This document shows positions 8,369 to 18,145 of a DNA stretch of 64,000 nt, in pieces. Each line of letters begins with the position of its first letter. Position 1 is the first letter of the stretch. The notes under the pieces are model-generated. The model saw only the letters and a list, made by a program, of their open reading frames with translations, did no database searches and was not told the origin of the DNA. This DNA is from DATEKX01 sp963726785 (GTDB lineage Bacteria; Acidobacteriota; Blastocatellia; UBA7656), in contig CAVSDJ010000009.1 of the NCBI GenBank assembly GCA_963726785.1, positions 558,001 to 622,000 of the forward strand, written 5' to 3'. The translations under genes and the position numbers were made by a program.

Positions 8369-11212
8369 TCACGCCATGCCTGTAAGTAGTGTTTCGTTGA
8401 TCTCCACCAAGCCTGCGGAGGCCAGCCCACGCGGGTAATAGACGGAGAGCCACGCGATCACTTCCGCGAGTGCCCACTCAGGTCTCAATGTAGAGACTCG
8501 CGCCCGCGCGTTGCGTTCATAGGGGTTAGTCGTGTAAGTCCAAAGCTCTACCGGCGCGAGGTCAACCTGGATCATCTCGACGATCTGGTCGTGGCCTGAG
8601 CCTAACACTATGACGTACTGGGCGTATTCGCCCGCGACGTTCTTGATGGCGCTCACCGCCGCCGCCGCATTATCCGACAGCCCGGCGTCGGCTATGAGCC
8701 GCGAGCAGTCGCCGATCTGTTTGCCTATTATCTTGATGCCCGCCGTTTTGGTTATGTCGTGAATGCCCGCGAAGTCTTCGTAGGCGTGCGTAGCAAGCAT
8801 CGTGACGACCGCCTCTTTGCGCCCCATGCGCGCTCCCTTCTTTATCACCCTTAAAATCTCCGGGTACTGCGCCGTGATCTTCCAGACCTCGTCGAACACG
8901 AGTAGCGTCGGCGTGCGCGTCCCATCGGGTTTAAGTCGTCCAATTGACCGCACGACACGCGCGGCTGCCCTGCCGGCCAGAGTCTCGCGCACGTCCTGCG
9001 GGAATGCGTCCAGACTATCAAGCTCGTAAACGTCGTAAGCCGACTCTGCGGCAAAGTCCGGGTGCGTCGGAGCGTCGAGCCACGGATGATCTCTGTATTT
9101 TTCCAACGCGAGTTGCAGTGTGGCGGCACGCTCTCTCACGGCCTGCGATGGGAATGGATAAGTCTCAAGCAGCGCAAGCAGGTGCGAATGAGTAGGCTCG
9201 TGCTTCGGCCCATCCTTCCGGTTGCGCGGCACCTCGTTCTTGAAGACTTCAGTGACGACGTTCGTGAGGATGTCTTCGGCAAGGTTGTCATCCGCGCGCA
9301 CGCGCGCCAACTTCATCGCGTCAATGACCACAAGCGCGATCTCCGCTTCATTCGGCATCTCACCCCGCTCAAGTCCCGGATAGTCCCAGACGTTGATGGT
9401 CCGCTTGTCTTCAATGTTGAAGCGGAGGTGTCGTCCGCGCACGACATCAACATGCGGGGCAAGTGATTCGCCGAAATCAACCGCCCTGACCTGCGCCTCC
9501 GGCATTGTAGCGAGCACGTCGTTGATCACGCGCGCCATCGCCGTAGACTTGCCGCTGCCCGGCTCGCCCAATACGAGCGCGAGAGGCGAACTGATTAAGG
9601 CACTGTCATAGAAGTTCAACCCTATCATTCTCCCGCTCGGAGTCGAACAGAGCGTGTGCGGGCGCTTTGCGCCTTCCCATGGGGACTCGGTCGGAGCGAG
9701 CGCCGCGAGCGAATGAGCCACTTCGGTTATCTCTCTGCCCGTTGGGCGCGCATCAGCCTCGCCGACAAGGGTGCGGTGATAAAGTGCGCGCAGGGATGCC
9801 GGTTCTTCGCGCGCGGCTTCGACTCCGGGGATTGACTGCATGGCGGTCACCATCTGCTCGCAGTGCTGATCGAGATTCCTGAGTGACGCTTTCAACTCGG
9901 AACGTGTGCGCGCCGGTTCGGCGTAAATGACCGTATAGAACCGCGCTTCAATTAACGCTTCGCGCGAGCCCGCCATATGATCGCGCACGCTCTCAAGGTC
10001 GAACCTTGCCGCCTTAGCCTCGGGTGTTTCTCGCTGCCGTCCATCGGCGCGGACATGTGTTCGACGGATCTGCCTGATGCGACGGTCGAGGCGTTTTACC
10101 GCCTTTCGCTGGTCGAGATAGATGAACTCGGCTACGACCGTATGACGGAACGTGAGACCCGGATGGTGCGTCATCGCACGCAGCATGTCTGCCGAGATTG
10201 ATGGCTGCGGCGGCACGAACATCGAAACGACGGCGGCAGGGTGCGAGCCGTGCATCACGTACCAGCCATCGCCGGCTATACTCTCCCCACAAAGGTAATC
10301 ACGAACATCAAGCCCATTTACGTCAGGTAAGACGGGGGCGGTAAGCGCATTCTGCCTGTGTCCGAGATAGATCGCCCGCCAGAGTTCTTCACGACCGAAG
10401 CGCCGCAAGCTGATCGGGCATTCGCGCTCGACCAGACGAAAGACCTTCTCAGCATGCTCTCTCGACTGAGCTTCATCATCCATAACGCGCCGGATCATGC
10501 CGTCGTCTTGTGTGTCGGCATAACTTGATTGAATCGCCTGGGCCAGGTGAGTGATCCCCTGCCTTTTGATCTCACGACCGACTGCCGGAATGAACGCGCT
10601 GAGACCCTGACTCGTGGCGTCATTCGACTGTCGTACCGGCACTCGCACCCAGACAGAGAGCACGCCATGCCGGTATGCATTCTCTTCCGTCGCCGCCCGG
10701 TAGAAGCCTATATTCATCGCATGGAGGCGCGAGGCTTCGATATGAGTGAGCGCGCCGTCACCGCGCGCTCCAAGGTGAGCGGCGATAGCTCGTCCCGGAT
10801 CGGGACCCGATGAGAAGCGAAACTGAATAAGAGTGCCGGGAGGCTTTTCGACGGCCAGCATCCGCGCCAGTTCGTCGCAGCGGGATTCCACTACGGAGTC
10901 GGCTGCGAGCATCGTAGGCAGCATCTCAGCGGCGTACCCAACGGTGTAAGAGCCATCCGTGTGCCTCAGTGCACCTTCGTAGATGCCAGCTATTGACGAG
11001 ACGCGTCTTCGGCCATCGGGCCGCGCGAGTTTCTTTGTTCTCTTTAAGAGATCATTTATCTGTTCGCTGGATTTCGCCTCGTCGCTTAATCTCCACCGTT
11101 TCAGATCACGCCCTGCTCGGAATCCTACGGGCAACAGTCGCAGCCCGGCTCCGAGTGCGAAGCCTGCGCCGGTAGCCGCCAATATTCCGCCTATGATTGA
11201 TATTGGTTCCAC
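8369..11212 (-). CDS. virB4: VirB4-type T4SS ATPase
   Basis: 947 residues. The GTG at 11212 is preferred because AAGGAG lies 7 bases before it and it starts 2 bases after the virB3 stop. An N-terminal hydrophobic segment is followed by a long VirB4 N-domain. The C-terminal RecA-like ATPase has Walker A GEPGSGKST (about residue 560) and Walker B LLVFDEVWKIT (about 775), and Arg-rich motifs such as KGARMGRKEAV. VirB4 powers pilus assembly and substrate transfer at the inner membrane. The gene is intact, in contrast to several T4SS genes on the opposite strand. Confidence 0.88.
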   Translation of the reverse strand: MEPISIIGGILAATGAGFALGAGLRLLPVGFRAGRDLKRWRLSDEAKSSEQINDLLKRTKKLARPDGRRRVSSIAGIYEGALRHTDGSYTVGYAAEMLPTMLAADSVVESRCDELARMLAVEKPPGTLIQFRFSSGPDPGRAIAAHLGARGDGALTHIEASRLHAMNIGFYRAATEENAYRHGVLSVWVRVPVRQSNDATSQGLSAFIPAVGREIKRQGITHLAQAIQSSYADTQDDGMIRRVMDDEAQSREHAEKVFRLVERECPISLRRFGREELWRAIYLGHRQNALTAPVLPDVNGLDVRDYLCGESIAGDGWYVMHGSHPAAVVSMFVPPQPSISADMLRAMTHHPGLTFRHTVVAEFIYLDQRKAVKRLDRRIRQIRRTHVRADGRQRETPEAKAARFDLESVRDHMAGSREALIEARFYTVIYAEPARTRSELKASLRNLDQHCEQMVTAMQSIPGVEAAREEPASLRALYHRTLVGEADARPTGREITEVAHSLAALAPTESPWEGAKRPHTLCSTPSGRMIGLNFYDSALISSPLALVLGEPGSGKSTAMARVINDVLATMPEAQVRAVDFGESLAPHVDVVRGRHLRFNIEDKRTINVWDYPGLERGEMPNEAEIALVVIDAMKLARVRADDNLAEDILTNVVTEVFKNEVPRNRKDGPKHEPTHSHLLALLETYPFPSQAVRERAATLQLALEKYRDHPWLDAPTHPDFAAESAYDVYELDSLDAFPQDVRETLAGRAAARVVRSIGRLKPDGTRTPTLLVFDEVWKITAQYPEILRVIKKGARMGRKEAVVTMLATHAYEDFAGIHDITKTAGIKIIGKQIGDCSRLIADAGLSDNAAAAVSAIKNVAGEYAQYVIVLGSGHDQIVEMIQVDLAPVELWTYTTNPYERNARARVSTLRPEWALAEVIAWLSVYYPRGLASAGLVEINETLLTGMA

Positions 11213-11214
11213 GA

Positions 11215-11553
11215 TCAAACTCCTTGTCTAATCCATAGCCGTCGAGACTTTGGCATTAAGTCACGAGGTAGCGTGCGGCGCGTGTTTGGATTCTCTCTGA
11301 GCGCGCGCAGGTGGTGTTGCAGCCAGAAGGGTCGCCGCCCGATTCGCACGAAATTGAAGAAGGCTATGCTCACGACGGCAGCAAGTATCCCTGTCCACAA
11401 CTCCAAGGGCACACGCCACATTTTGAGGTCGAGCCAGAAGGGTATGGCGTAGCCGAGAAGTGTCACGGCCAGCACGAATTTCCAATCACTGCTGACGATG
11501 CCGAAGCGCACCACCGGCAGGTAGATGTTCGATCTGATACGTCGTGGTCGCAT
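11215..11553 (-). CDS. virB3: VirB3/TrbD-like inner-membrane T4SS protein
   Basis: 112 residues with GGGAGGG before the ATG. Two adjacent hydrophobic segments (about 26-46 and 52-72) are followed by a basic C-terminal tail, the standard VirB3/TrbD size and topology. It is encoded directly before virB4, as in almost all VirB systems, and ends 2 bases before the virB4 start. VirB3 helps VirB4 at the inner membrane. Confidence 0.75.
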   Translation of the reverse strand: MRPRRIRSNIYLPVVRFGIVSSDWKFVLAVTLLGYAIPFWLDLKMWRVPLELWTGILAAVVSIAFFNFVRIGRRPFWLQHHLRALRENPNTRRTLPRDLMPKSRRLWIRQGV

Positions 11554-11575
11554 GTATCCCTCCCTAATACTCGTC

Positions 11576-12043
11576 TTAATTGCCGAGGTCGGTATCGAGG
11601 TTGACGGAATTGCCCTGAGAGAAGCTGTAGATCAATGATACTGCGCCGCCGAAACCGAGGCAGAGCAACCCGCCAATCATCTGACGGCCCCATGCCCTCT
11701 CGGTCATCAGGTTGAAGATGCCCCAACCGACCCCGACCACCCCGAGCAGGAATAAGAGGTTGCGCCCCCACTTGATGGCCTCGCGCACGCCGTTGCCGAG
11801 CGACTGGTCGTTGCCTCCAAAGATGCTCCCGCCCGGAGTCTGTGCGAGCGCCGGGTGAGCTGCTGTGATTGTCATTAAGAGCGCGGTGACGGCGATGACC
11901 AGCGCAGGCTCGATAGCACGGGCAATTACGGCCAGTTGAATGGCGCGCTGGCCCATCCGAGCCACGCCGGATTGTTTATATAGCTCGCCGTCAATTCTGT
12001 AAGCATCTGTTAGCATACCTATCCACTCGCGCAGTCTTTTCAT
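11576..12043 (-). CDS. virB2: VirB2/TrbC-like pilin
   Basis: 155 residues. A long basic N-terminus precedes a signal sequence ending in AHPALAQ (about residue 68). A Gly-rich mature part follows with two hydrophobic segments (GRNLLFLLGVVGVGWGIFNL and MIGGLLCLGFGGAVSLIYSF). Pro-pilins of the VirB2/TrbC group have this two-helix mature form and build the conjugative pilus. It is the first gene of the leftward T4SS operon. The 197 bases before it, shared with the divergent transglycosylase gene, must hold both promoters, but I see no clear -10/-35 pair. Confidence 0.75.
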   Translation of the reverse strand: MKRLREWIGMLTDAYRIDGELYKQSGVARMGQRAIQLAVIARAIEPALVIAVTALLMTITAAHPALAQTPGGSIFGGNDQSLGNGVREAIKWGRNLLFLLGVVGVGWGIFNLMTERAWGRQMIGGLLCLGFGGAVSLIYSFSQGNSVNLDTDLGN

Positions 12044-12240
12044 ATCATCCCTCGCTGTCTAACAAATTTATTCACCCGAATGATGCGGATGTATTGCTCG
12101 TGTCCCACGTAACTGCCGGGACAAACCTTAATGAGTCATTTCGCCTGTGGTCATATCAAAGCCTGTGCCATGCGACTTGACCCTTGGGCGGCAACCTCCT
12201 TGCAGAAAGTACCTGACCTTTCTTTTGGAGGATTACTTTA

Positions 12241-13092
12241 ATGAGCAGATTAGTGTTATTGAGTGCGGCGGTATTCGCGTTGTTGATAGCCTCACCCGCA
12301 AAAGGCTCCGATCATGAAGAGACTGAGCAAATTCAATTAATAAGATCTTCAGCTAGGACCGAAGCAAGGGCGAGAGCCGCGCGGGCAAACTTTGAAAGAT
12401 TGCTCGACCAGTACCCTGAATTTCTGCCTGAACTACAACGGGTGGCCGCCCGGCTGGAAACAAGCCCTGAATGGCTGCTCAATGTAATGGCGAGCGAATC
12501 ATCGTTCATTCCATCCGTCCGCAACCCACTTCCCCATCAGACCGCGAGTGGGTTGCTGCAAATCATTGAGGAAACGGCTGCAAGTCTGGGCACAACCACT
12601 TCAGCGATCCGACGCATGAACGCGGTCGAACAGGTAAGGATTATCGAAAAATATTTCACGCCATTTCGCGGCAAGTTGAACAGTCAGGGCGACGTATATC
12701 TGGCAGTTTTCAGAGGCATCATCATAGAAGGGGGACCGGAGACGGTAGTCGCTCCTCTAAACAATTCTCGTAAAGAACGCCGCGCCTATTACCTTAATCG
12801 AGGTCTCGACGTAAACGGCAATGGGCGCATCACCAAGGGAGAGCTTGCCATTATCGCTTTCAGTGTCGGTAGATTCAGCGACTCGCGGCAAGTAGCGAAG
12901 ACGCGCCCTCAAACCATCCCACCTCAGCAGGAAGTTATTATAAATTCCAAAGCAGATACACCTCACCCCCCTGCTAGTAGCTTATACATTATGGCCCCGG
13001 CCACGAATAAACCGGTGTCGGGAACTTCGTCAAATGAATCAATCCGGTCGCGAGTTGTGATGCCCAAAACCCGCTCGACCTACTTCCCATGA
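12241..13092 (+). CDS. virB1: Lytic transglycosylase (VirB1-like) with EF-hand-like loop
   Basis: 283 residues with a signal peptide (1-22, ending SPAKG). An SLT-type lysozyme fold follows with the likely catalytic Glu86 in ASESSF, then SGLLQI and a later helix with YLAVFRGI. Such enzymes cut peptidoglycan to open a path for the T4SS. At residues 190-201 there is a DxNxNGxIxxxE loop matching an EF-hand calcium site, unusual for VirB1. A basic C-terminal tail ends the protein. GGAGG lies 9 bases before the ATG. It starts the rightward operon, divergent from virB2. Confidence 0.72.
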   Translation: MSRLVLLSAAVFALLIASPAKGSDHEETEQIQLIRSSARTEARARAARANFERLLDQYPEFLPELQRVAARLETSPEWLLNVMASESSFIPSVRNPLPHQTASGLLQIIEETAASLGTTTSAIRRMNAVEQVRIIEKYFTPFRGKLNSQGDVYLAVFRGIIIEGGPETVVAPLNNSRKERRAYYLNRGLDVNGNGRITKGELAIIAFSVGRFSDSRQVAKTRPQTIPPQQEVIINSKADTPHPPASSLYIMAPATNKPVSGTSSNESIRSRVVMPKTRSTYFP

Positions 13093-13112
13093 CTCAGTTT
13101 TTCAGTTTAAGG

Positions 13113-13153
13113 GTGTGACGCTGGCGTCACACATGGGGTGTGACAGTTCACAC
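13113..13153. promoter_or_regulatory. Two adjacent GTGTGA palindromes (operator candidate)
   Basis: GTGTGACGC (13113-13121) and GCGTCACAC (13124-13132) form a perfect 9-bp inverted repeat with a 2-base centre. GTGTGA (13138-13143) and TCACAC (13148-13153) form a second. They lie 20 bases after the transglycosylase stop and before virB8. A related site is found at 24875. A regulator site or a terminator without T-tract are both possible. Confidence 0.5.
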
Positions 13154-13305
13154 ACACATGGTTTCGAAAATCACTGATGCTCTTCGCAGGAATATGCGAT
13201 GGAAGGGATTTGATCATCCTCCTTCTGAGAACGATTCGATATATAGAAGTTCATACAGCTTGGCACAGGTCTTGTTCAATGAGGATGCGAGAAAGAAGTA
13301 AACCG

Positions 13306-13485
13306 ATGTGTTCAGATCGCACGCTAAAAGATTTCATAGAGGGCTTCGTCCGAGAGCATACGCTCAATTCCGGCGGCGAGTTGATTCTCGATGTTTCACA
13401 GGAAGACATACAGGCCCTCGGCGATTTCTTTGTACGCGGCATCTGTGGATGGGCACTCAGTCTCAGGACTGAGCATGTGAATTGA
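13306..13485 (+). CDS. Small unknown protein between virB1 and virB8
   Basis: 59 residues from the ATG at 13306 (AAGAAG upstream); the frame stays open farther upstream to 13177 but that part looks non-coding. The sequence is a short acidic/amphipathic protein with no recognised motif. It lies in a row of T4SS genes and could be a VirB7-like accessory, but it has no lipobox. Confidence is low. Confidence 0.3.
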   Translation: MCSDRTLKDFIEGFVREHTLNSGGELILDVSQEDIQALGDFFVRGICGWALSLRTEHVN

Positions 13486-13606
13486 AGACTCGTTGAGGTG
13501 ACTGATGTGATCGAATTCTCTGAGTCCTGTGAAGTCGGTCGAAAAGAACCGGAAGACGATGGAGCAGATAAAAGCTCTATCAACTGAAACCACATAAAGG
13601 AGTGAT

Positions 13607-14377
13607 ATGACCGCCAATGCCAACACAGTTGAACTACCGTCTGACTTGAACGGCGCTGATAATAATGAGGCGGCGCGAGATGAAGTGGTTGCCGCATCAG
13701 GCATCCACGTACTGCACCGCGACCCTTCGGACGTGCGGACAATTCTCAGCCTCGCCGCGACGGGGATGCTGCTCGTTCTGCTGTTACTCACCAGCATAGC
13801 TTTCAACTTCTATCAATACGTCCGCCGTCCTGACCGAATAGTGGTGGATCGCTCATCCGGGTGCGTACTTCAGATCAATGATCGTGACTACGGTGAGACC
13901 GAAGCGGTCCAGCTAGGGCCGGATAGATTGACGAGCGCCGACAAGCAGTACATCACAGGCGAGTTCGTTCGCGCACTCTACCAGATAGACCCGGCCACGC
14001 GCCCGCGCGACATTGAACGCGCGCTGAGGATGATGGTGCCTGAGAGTGCGTTGAAATTCGCCCGCTACCTTAAACAAGAAGGTGTCCTTGAAAAACAAAG
14101 GGCTGAAAGCTGGCAGGCCGTCTGGACTCCGCAGGATGTGTCGGTTGACCGCGCCGACCCTTACACCGTGCGCGTCATCGGCAAGCAGGAAATCACCAAG
14201 TTGAATGCCGGAGCTACAGAACACGAGACGCGGCAGTTGAATCTTACGCTGAAGCTTGCGGCTGACCCGCAGCGCCGCGCCGACCGGAACTTGCGCTCAG
14301 GATTCCTCATTGCGGCTTTCGATTACAAAGAACTTGGCTCGGATTCCAGTCCGGCATCACAGGCACCTAAACAGTAG
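13607..14377 (+). CDS. virB8: VirB8-like T4SS bridge protein
   Basis: 256 residues. A short cytoplasmic N-terminus leads to one transmembrane segment (about 47-65, LAATGMLLVLLLLTSIAFNF). A periplasmic NTF2-like domain follows with alternating helices and strands (ITGEFVRALYQIDP, then ARYLKQEGVLEKQ, then YTVRVIGKQEI). This is the size, topology and position of VirB8/TraE bridge proteins that join inner- and outer-membrane T4SS parts. AAAGGAG lies just before the ATG. Confidence 0.7.
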   Translation: MTANANTVELPSDLNGADNNEAARDEVVAASGIHVLHRDPSDVRTILSLAATGMLLVLLLLTSIAFNFYQYVRRPDRIVVDRSSGCVLQINDRDYGETEAVQLGPDRLTSADKQYITGEFVRALYQIDPATRPRDIERALRMMVPESALKFARYLKQEGVLEKQRAESWQAVWTPQDVSVDRADPYTVRVIGKQEITKLNAGATEHETRQLNLTLKLAADPQRRADRNLRSGFLIAAFDYKELGSDSSPASQAPKQ

Positions 14378-14414
14378 CCCACAACCATTAATCGCATAAG
14401 AGTTGGAGGAATTT

Positions 14415-15600
14415 ATGTTCATGAGTATCAAGAGAGCTTCCGTTTTGCTTTTAATTGTAGCCATCGCTTTCACGAATCAGACCTATGCCGGGCAGAGTAA
14501 GCAACAGACATCTGTGAAGCGCAACAGCAACTCGCCAGGTCAGGATGCCGAGCGCGACACAGCCGGTAGCGCTGGTCCAGCAGCCTGCGCCTGATTACCT
14601 GTCCGGTGAAGCCAACGTCGCGGTTAAAGGGAATATGAATCCGATCATCCGACTGGGGATGTCTCAGAACGGGGTGACGATGATCGAGTTTCCCGTGTCT
14701 GATCGGTTCTTTGCCATCCACCCCGGCAACAGTGAACTGGTTACGATTGATGAGTCTCCAACTAAAGCGACCGACCACTTTCTGGTAATGCGCGCAGGCA
14801 GTGGCTTTGCCACTCCGTCGGTCGCGGCAAGTGTGGGGCGTGGGCCAGCATCTTCGATCATAGTACAGATGCAGAGCGGGATGGTAATTACTTTTCTGAT
14901 CTATCCCGTCCCGTACCTCTCACAACAGGCGCATCGTTGCGTGGTGAGTTATGACCGAAACGAAGTTGTCTCCGCGCGGCGCGCCGCAAGTCTGGCCGTC
15001 AATCTTGACGGCACTGTGCTTGCCCAGCAACAGACATCATCTGTCAGAGTCGCGCCAACTCAGTCCATTGAGACGGTAACTTCTACTCCTCGCACCTTAG
15101 CGCCGGTAGTCGCCGAGATTGATACAAAACAGTCACCGGCCAGGTCTAATAAAAAGGATGGCGGCGACCGCACTCGTGTAGTCGCTACCGCACTGGCAGA
15201 AGCAGTCAGAGCGCCCAACAGTTTTAAGAAGTGGAGCGACCCGGTTCACGGTTTGGCTGTTTCCGTCTCACAGGTTCGTGAAGTAGACACACATTCTCGA
15301 TTAGTAGTCGTAGCGGTACGTAATACCGAAGCTACGACGATTCAGGTCGCGCCGGGCGCGCCGGACATTTACGTCCAGACGTTCGATAAAAAGGGAAACC
15401 CTCTCCAAATTGAGCAGATCAAAAAGCTGGTTACCGAAACCACTACGATCAACAGCTCAATCCCTGCCGGCGCGACCTGTTATTACGCACTCGTGTACGA
15501 GACACCAATTCTGGGGGCGAGCCAGCGGCTTCGCGTATCTGTCGCGCAAGTGAATGCGGCTGATGAGCCTTCGTCGGCAGAACTGACACCAACTCGATAA
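14415..15600 (+). pseudogene. virB9: VirB9/TrbG-like protein, frameshifted after the signal peptide
   Basis: The signal peptide (MSIKRASVLLLIVAIAFTN, then QTYAG) is read from 14415 with a GGAGG site. The rest of the protein lies in the +1 frame from about 14545 to 15600, and the switch falls between 14545 and 14565. The second part has the beta-rich VirB9/TrbG pattern (GVTMIEFPVSDRFFAIHPGN, then FLVMRAGSG). It also has a C-terminal domain with further strands (SRLVVVAVRNTE, then CYYALVYETP). VirB9 belongs to the outer-membrane core complex. A one-base insertion, real or from sequencing, explains the break. Without correction a secreted product is not made. Confidence 0.6.
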
Positions 15601-15620
15601 CCTACAGCAGGAGTTTGACG

Positions 15621-16956
15621 ATGAAATCAACAGTTACTGGAACCGGCAATAGGCATAGTGGAATTGGAACAATCAATAACGGTGTTGGAGCCGATGAAAG
15701 CAAGGCTTACGACGTTGAGCGTATAGCGTTCGACGCCGAAGACCTAGACTCGCCTGCTGTCGAATCGTCCCGGCAGAACAAGCGCAGGCGGATTAAGCGA
15801 ATAACTGGAGTCTTACTACTGCTTCTGCTGATCGCCTGTGTTGCCCTTTATTTCCTGATTGGCGGCAGACGCACCCGGCTCGACGTGAATGTGCGTGACA
15901 CACGCCCGCAAGCCGAGAAGACTCAGGCCACTCGCCAGAACCCGGATGATGTAACCTCTCAGGCCATAGCCGAAGTGCGTAGTGCTACGAATGAAACAGT
16001 GCCGCCCGCTTCGCAAACTCCTAATTTGACGACAGGCGCTTCCAGGGTATTACCCAATGCTCCGGTGACAGTCTCGGTTGATGGGTTGGGCGGCACGGTC
16101 AATCCTCCCGTATTGAGTGTGCCACCTTTGCCTGCTGAACAGAAGATTGTAAGTACGGCTTCCACGACTGGAACGACTGGTATAACTGAGCGCGCAGATA
16201 ATACAAGCACCGCAGTATCTTCACGGCGTAGCCTCGAACACTCGATCCGCTGCGCACTACCTGTATCACCGTCCAATCAACAAGGCCTATCACTTCCTCA
16301 AAATCAGCCGGAGCGCGTTCCAGCTATAAAACCTCCACACACGGATGATGGCGTAGTACTCCCCTCCTTCGGGTCAATGCTCCCGGTCAGAACGCTCGGC
16401 GTGCTCTACACGCTGCGCTCGGGATCACTCGCGCGCTTTGAACTCACGCGCAACGTGCGCGGGCAGGGATGGGCGATGAAAAAAGGTACCGTGCTCGTCG
16501 GCGTGAATCGCGGCGGCGAATACGACCGCGCGTATCTTTCCATAGTCGGCTTCATTGATCCGGAGAGCGGTCGCTTCGTGAAGTTCACTGGTGAGGTGCT
16601 CGGTGGGGACGGTGGAGCGGGTATACGTGGTCGCCGTCGCTCATTGACGAGCGCATGGTCACGGGCCTTCAACAGGGTCGGGGCTTCGGCGGTGAACGTG
16701 GCCGGTCTGCATGCTCAATGGATTGGGCCGCAATTCGGTTGTCGTCAGCGACGCTTATGGATATCGCTTGGTGAATCCCGTCACGTCCGAGTTGAGTGGG
16801 TTGGTCGGAGAGCGCGCGAACCTACAACAGCAAGGCTTCATTGAAATCCCCGCCGGGGCACAAGGCTACGTGATGGTGACTGACCTGCCGCAAGAGATTC
16901 GGGGCGTGGACGCGCTCGCGAGAATTGAGCGCGAAAGATTTAGCCGAGCGTTCTGA
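15621..16956 (+). pseudogene. virB10: VirB10/TrbI-like protein, frameshifted near the C-terminus
   Basis: From the ATG at 15621 (CAGGAG 7 bases before) the frame encodes a cytoplasmic N-terminus, one transmembrane segment (RITGVLLLLLLIACVALYFL) and a Pro/Thr-rich periplasmic linker. A beta-barrel domain follows (VGVNRGGEYDRAYLSIVGFI, then GEVLGGDG). Near 16700-16711 the frame must move +1 to continue as MLNGLGRNSVVVSD and end at 16956. The total of about 440 residues suits VirB10, which spans from the inner to the outer membrane. The uncorrected frame runs to 16844 with unrelated sequence. Confidence 0.6.
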
Positions 16957-17164
16957 CGCGAACGGCGTGCGTGCTTCGACGGGCATCAGCGAGCATGAGC
17001 TGGCAGATCTCCTGTCATCAGGTTCGGTCGAACAGATTCGCGCTGCACTGCCGCGAATGACGCCGGAGATGAGGCGCATCGCCGAAGCCTTGATTGCGGA
17101 GTCGACGGGAATGACATGCAGCCGAATGATCCGAATGTTCCAAGTTTTGATCCTCGACAGGTGA
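16925..17164 (+). CDS. Small acidic helical protein or N-terminus of the AAA+ gene
   Basis: A 79-codon frame from a TTG at 16925 encodes a plausible helical protein (ISEHELADLLSSGSVEQIRA, then MTPEMRRIAEALIAEST). It overlaps the end of virB10 and the start of the AAA+ gene. Its last 15 codons look non-native. Either it is a separate small gene ending near 17164, or another one-base slip joins it to the AAA+ frame as an N-terminal extension. I cannot decide from sequence alone. Confidence 0.35.
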   Translation: MSAKDLAERSDANGVRASTGISEHELADLLSSGSVEQIRAALPRMTPEMRRIAEALIAESTGMTCSRMIRMFQVLILDR

Positions 17165-18145
17165 TCGAACAGGTAAGCGTGGATGGACTAGCGGATATGC
17201 TCGCTTCAACCGGCTACATCATCCAGCGCCGCATTCTTATAGATCTCGCGCACGCATTGCGAAGCTGCAAGCCTCTGCTCATTGAAGGCCCGCGCGGCGG
17301 CGGAAAGACCGCCCTCGCCGAAGCATCTGGCGAAAGCCTGCAACCTATCGACCTTCTACTTGCAAGGGATGGACGAGCTGACACTTGCAGATGTTCTTTA
17401 CAGTTGGGATCGCGAGGCGCAAACGCAGATGGTAAGGCAAGAGTTGGCCGCTGGTTGTCATCTCAAAGAAGCGCAGCTCCGTCAGTTCACCCGCGAGTAT
17501 CTCATACTTGGCGAAGCGTTAGCCGCGTTCGATTACGCATCATCGTCCGAGACGATACCGATACTGATTATTGACGAGGCCGATAAGCTCACCGAAAAGA
17601 TAGAAGACATGCTGTTGCAACTGCTCGGGCGCGGATGGGCGCATGTGCCGCGGTTTGGGAATATCGGCGTGCGTGACCGTAAGCTCTGGCCCATCGTGAT
17701 TCTGCTCTCAAACGACATCAGGCATGACCTTTCAGCGCCGTTGCGCTCGCGCTGTCTCTACAGTTGGCTTGAGCCTCCAACTCCAAAAGAAGAGGTGAGG
17801 ATCCTGCGCGCTCGCGTTCCCGGTGCCACGCCGGAGCTTCTTCGCGCGGTAACCAAACTGATTAACTGCGTCCGCCGCGACATGCCTGCGGTGAGGGATA
17901 AACCGGGACTACGCGAGTCAATTGATCTTCTCGAAGGGCTGGTCAGAGATGGGGTTCACACCCTCAATGCTGAAGTCATTGACGAATACCTTTGTTTTCT
18001 CGGAAAGCGGCATAAGGAATTAATGAATCTGCGTCAGGGCACAGCGCGGTTGGAGTTCGCCGTACAATCCGCCGATCAGGAAATTGATGAATGGGTCGAG
18101 TGGGCCTGCGCCGAGAACGCTCACGTTTTAGAGGTGGCAGCATGA
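17116..18145 (+). pseudogene. MoxR-type AAA+ ATPase in the virB11 position, one frameshift
   Basis: The first frame gives an N-terminal helix region and Walker A GPRGGGKT (near 17295). After GKTALAEA an extra base near 17326 shifts to the frame that continues LAKACNLSTF and reads to 18145. That part has Walker B ILIIDEADKL, sensor-1 VILLSND and an Arg finger in APLRSRCLY, followed by a helical lid. This is the MoxR/AAA_5 class, not the VirB11 secretion ATPase class. It sits between virB10 and virD4, where virB11 is often found. It may remodel the secretion complex; this is inference. Corrected length is about 340 residues. Confidence 0.6.

Noticed and set aside
8802..10813. Several long plus-strand frames opposite virB4
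   Set aside because: GC-rich antisense shadows; Arg/Ser-rich, no domain, while virB4 on the minus strand is clear.
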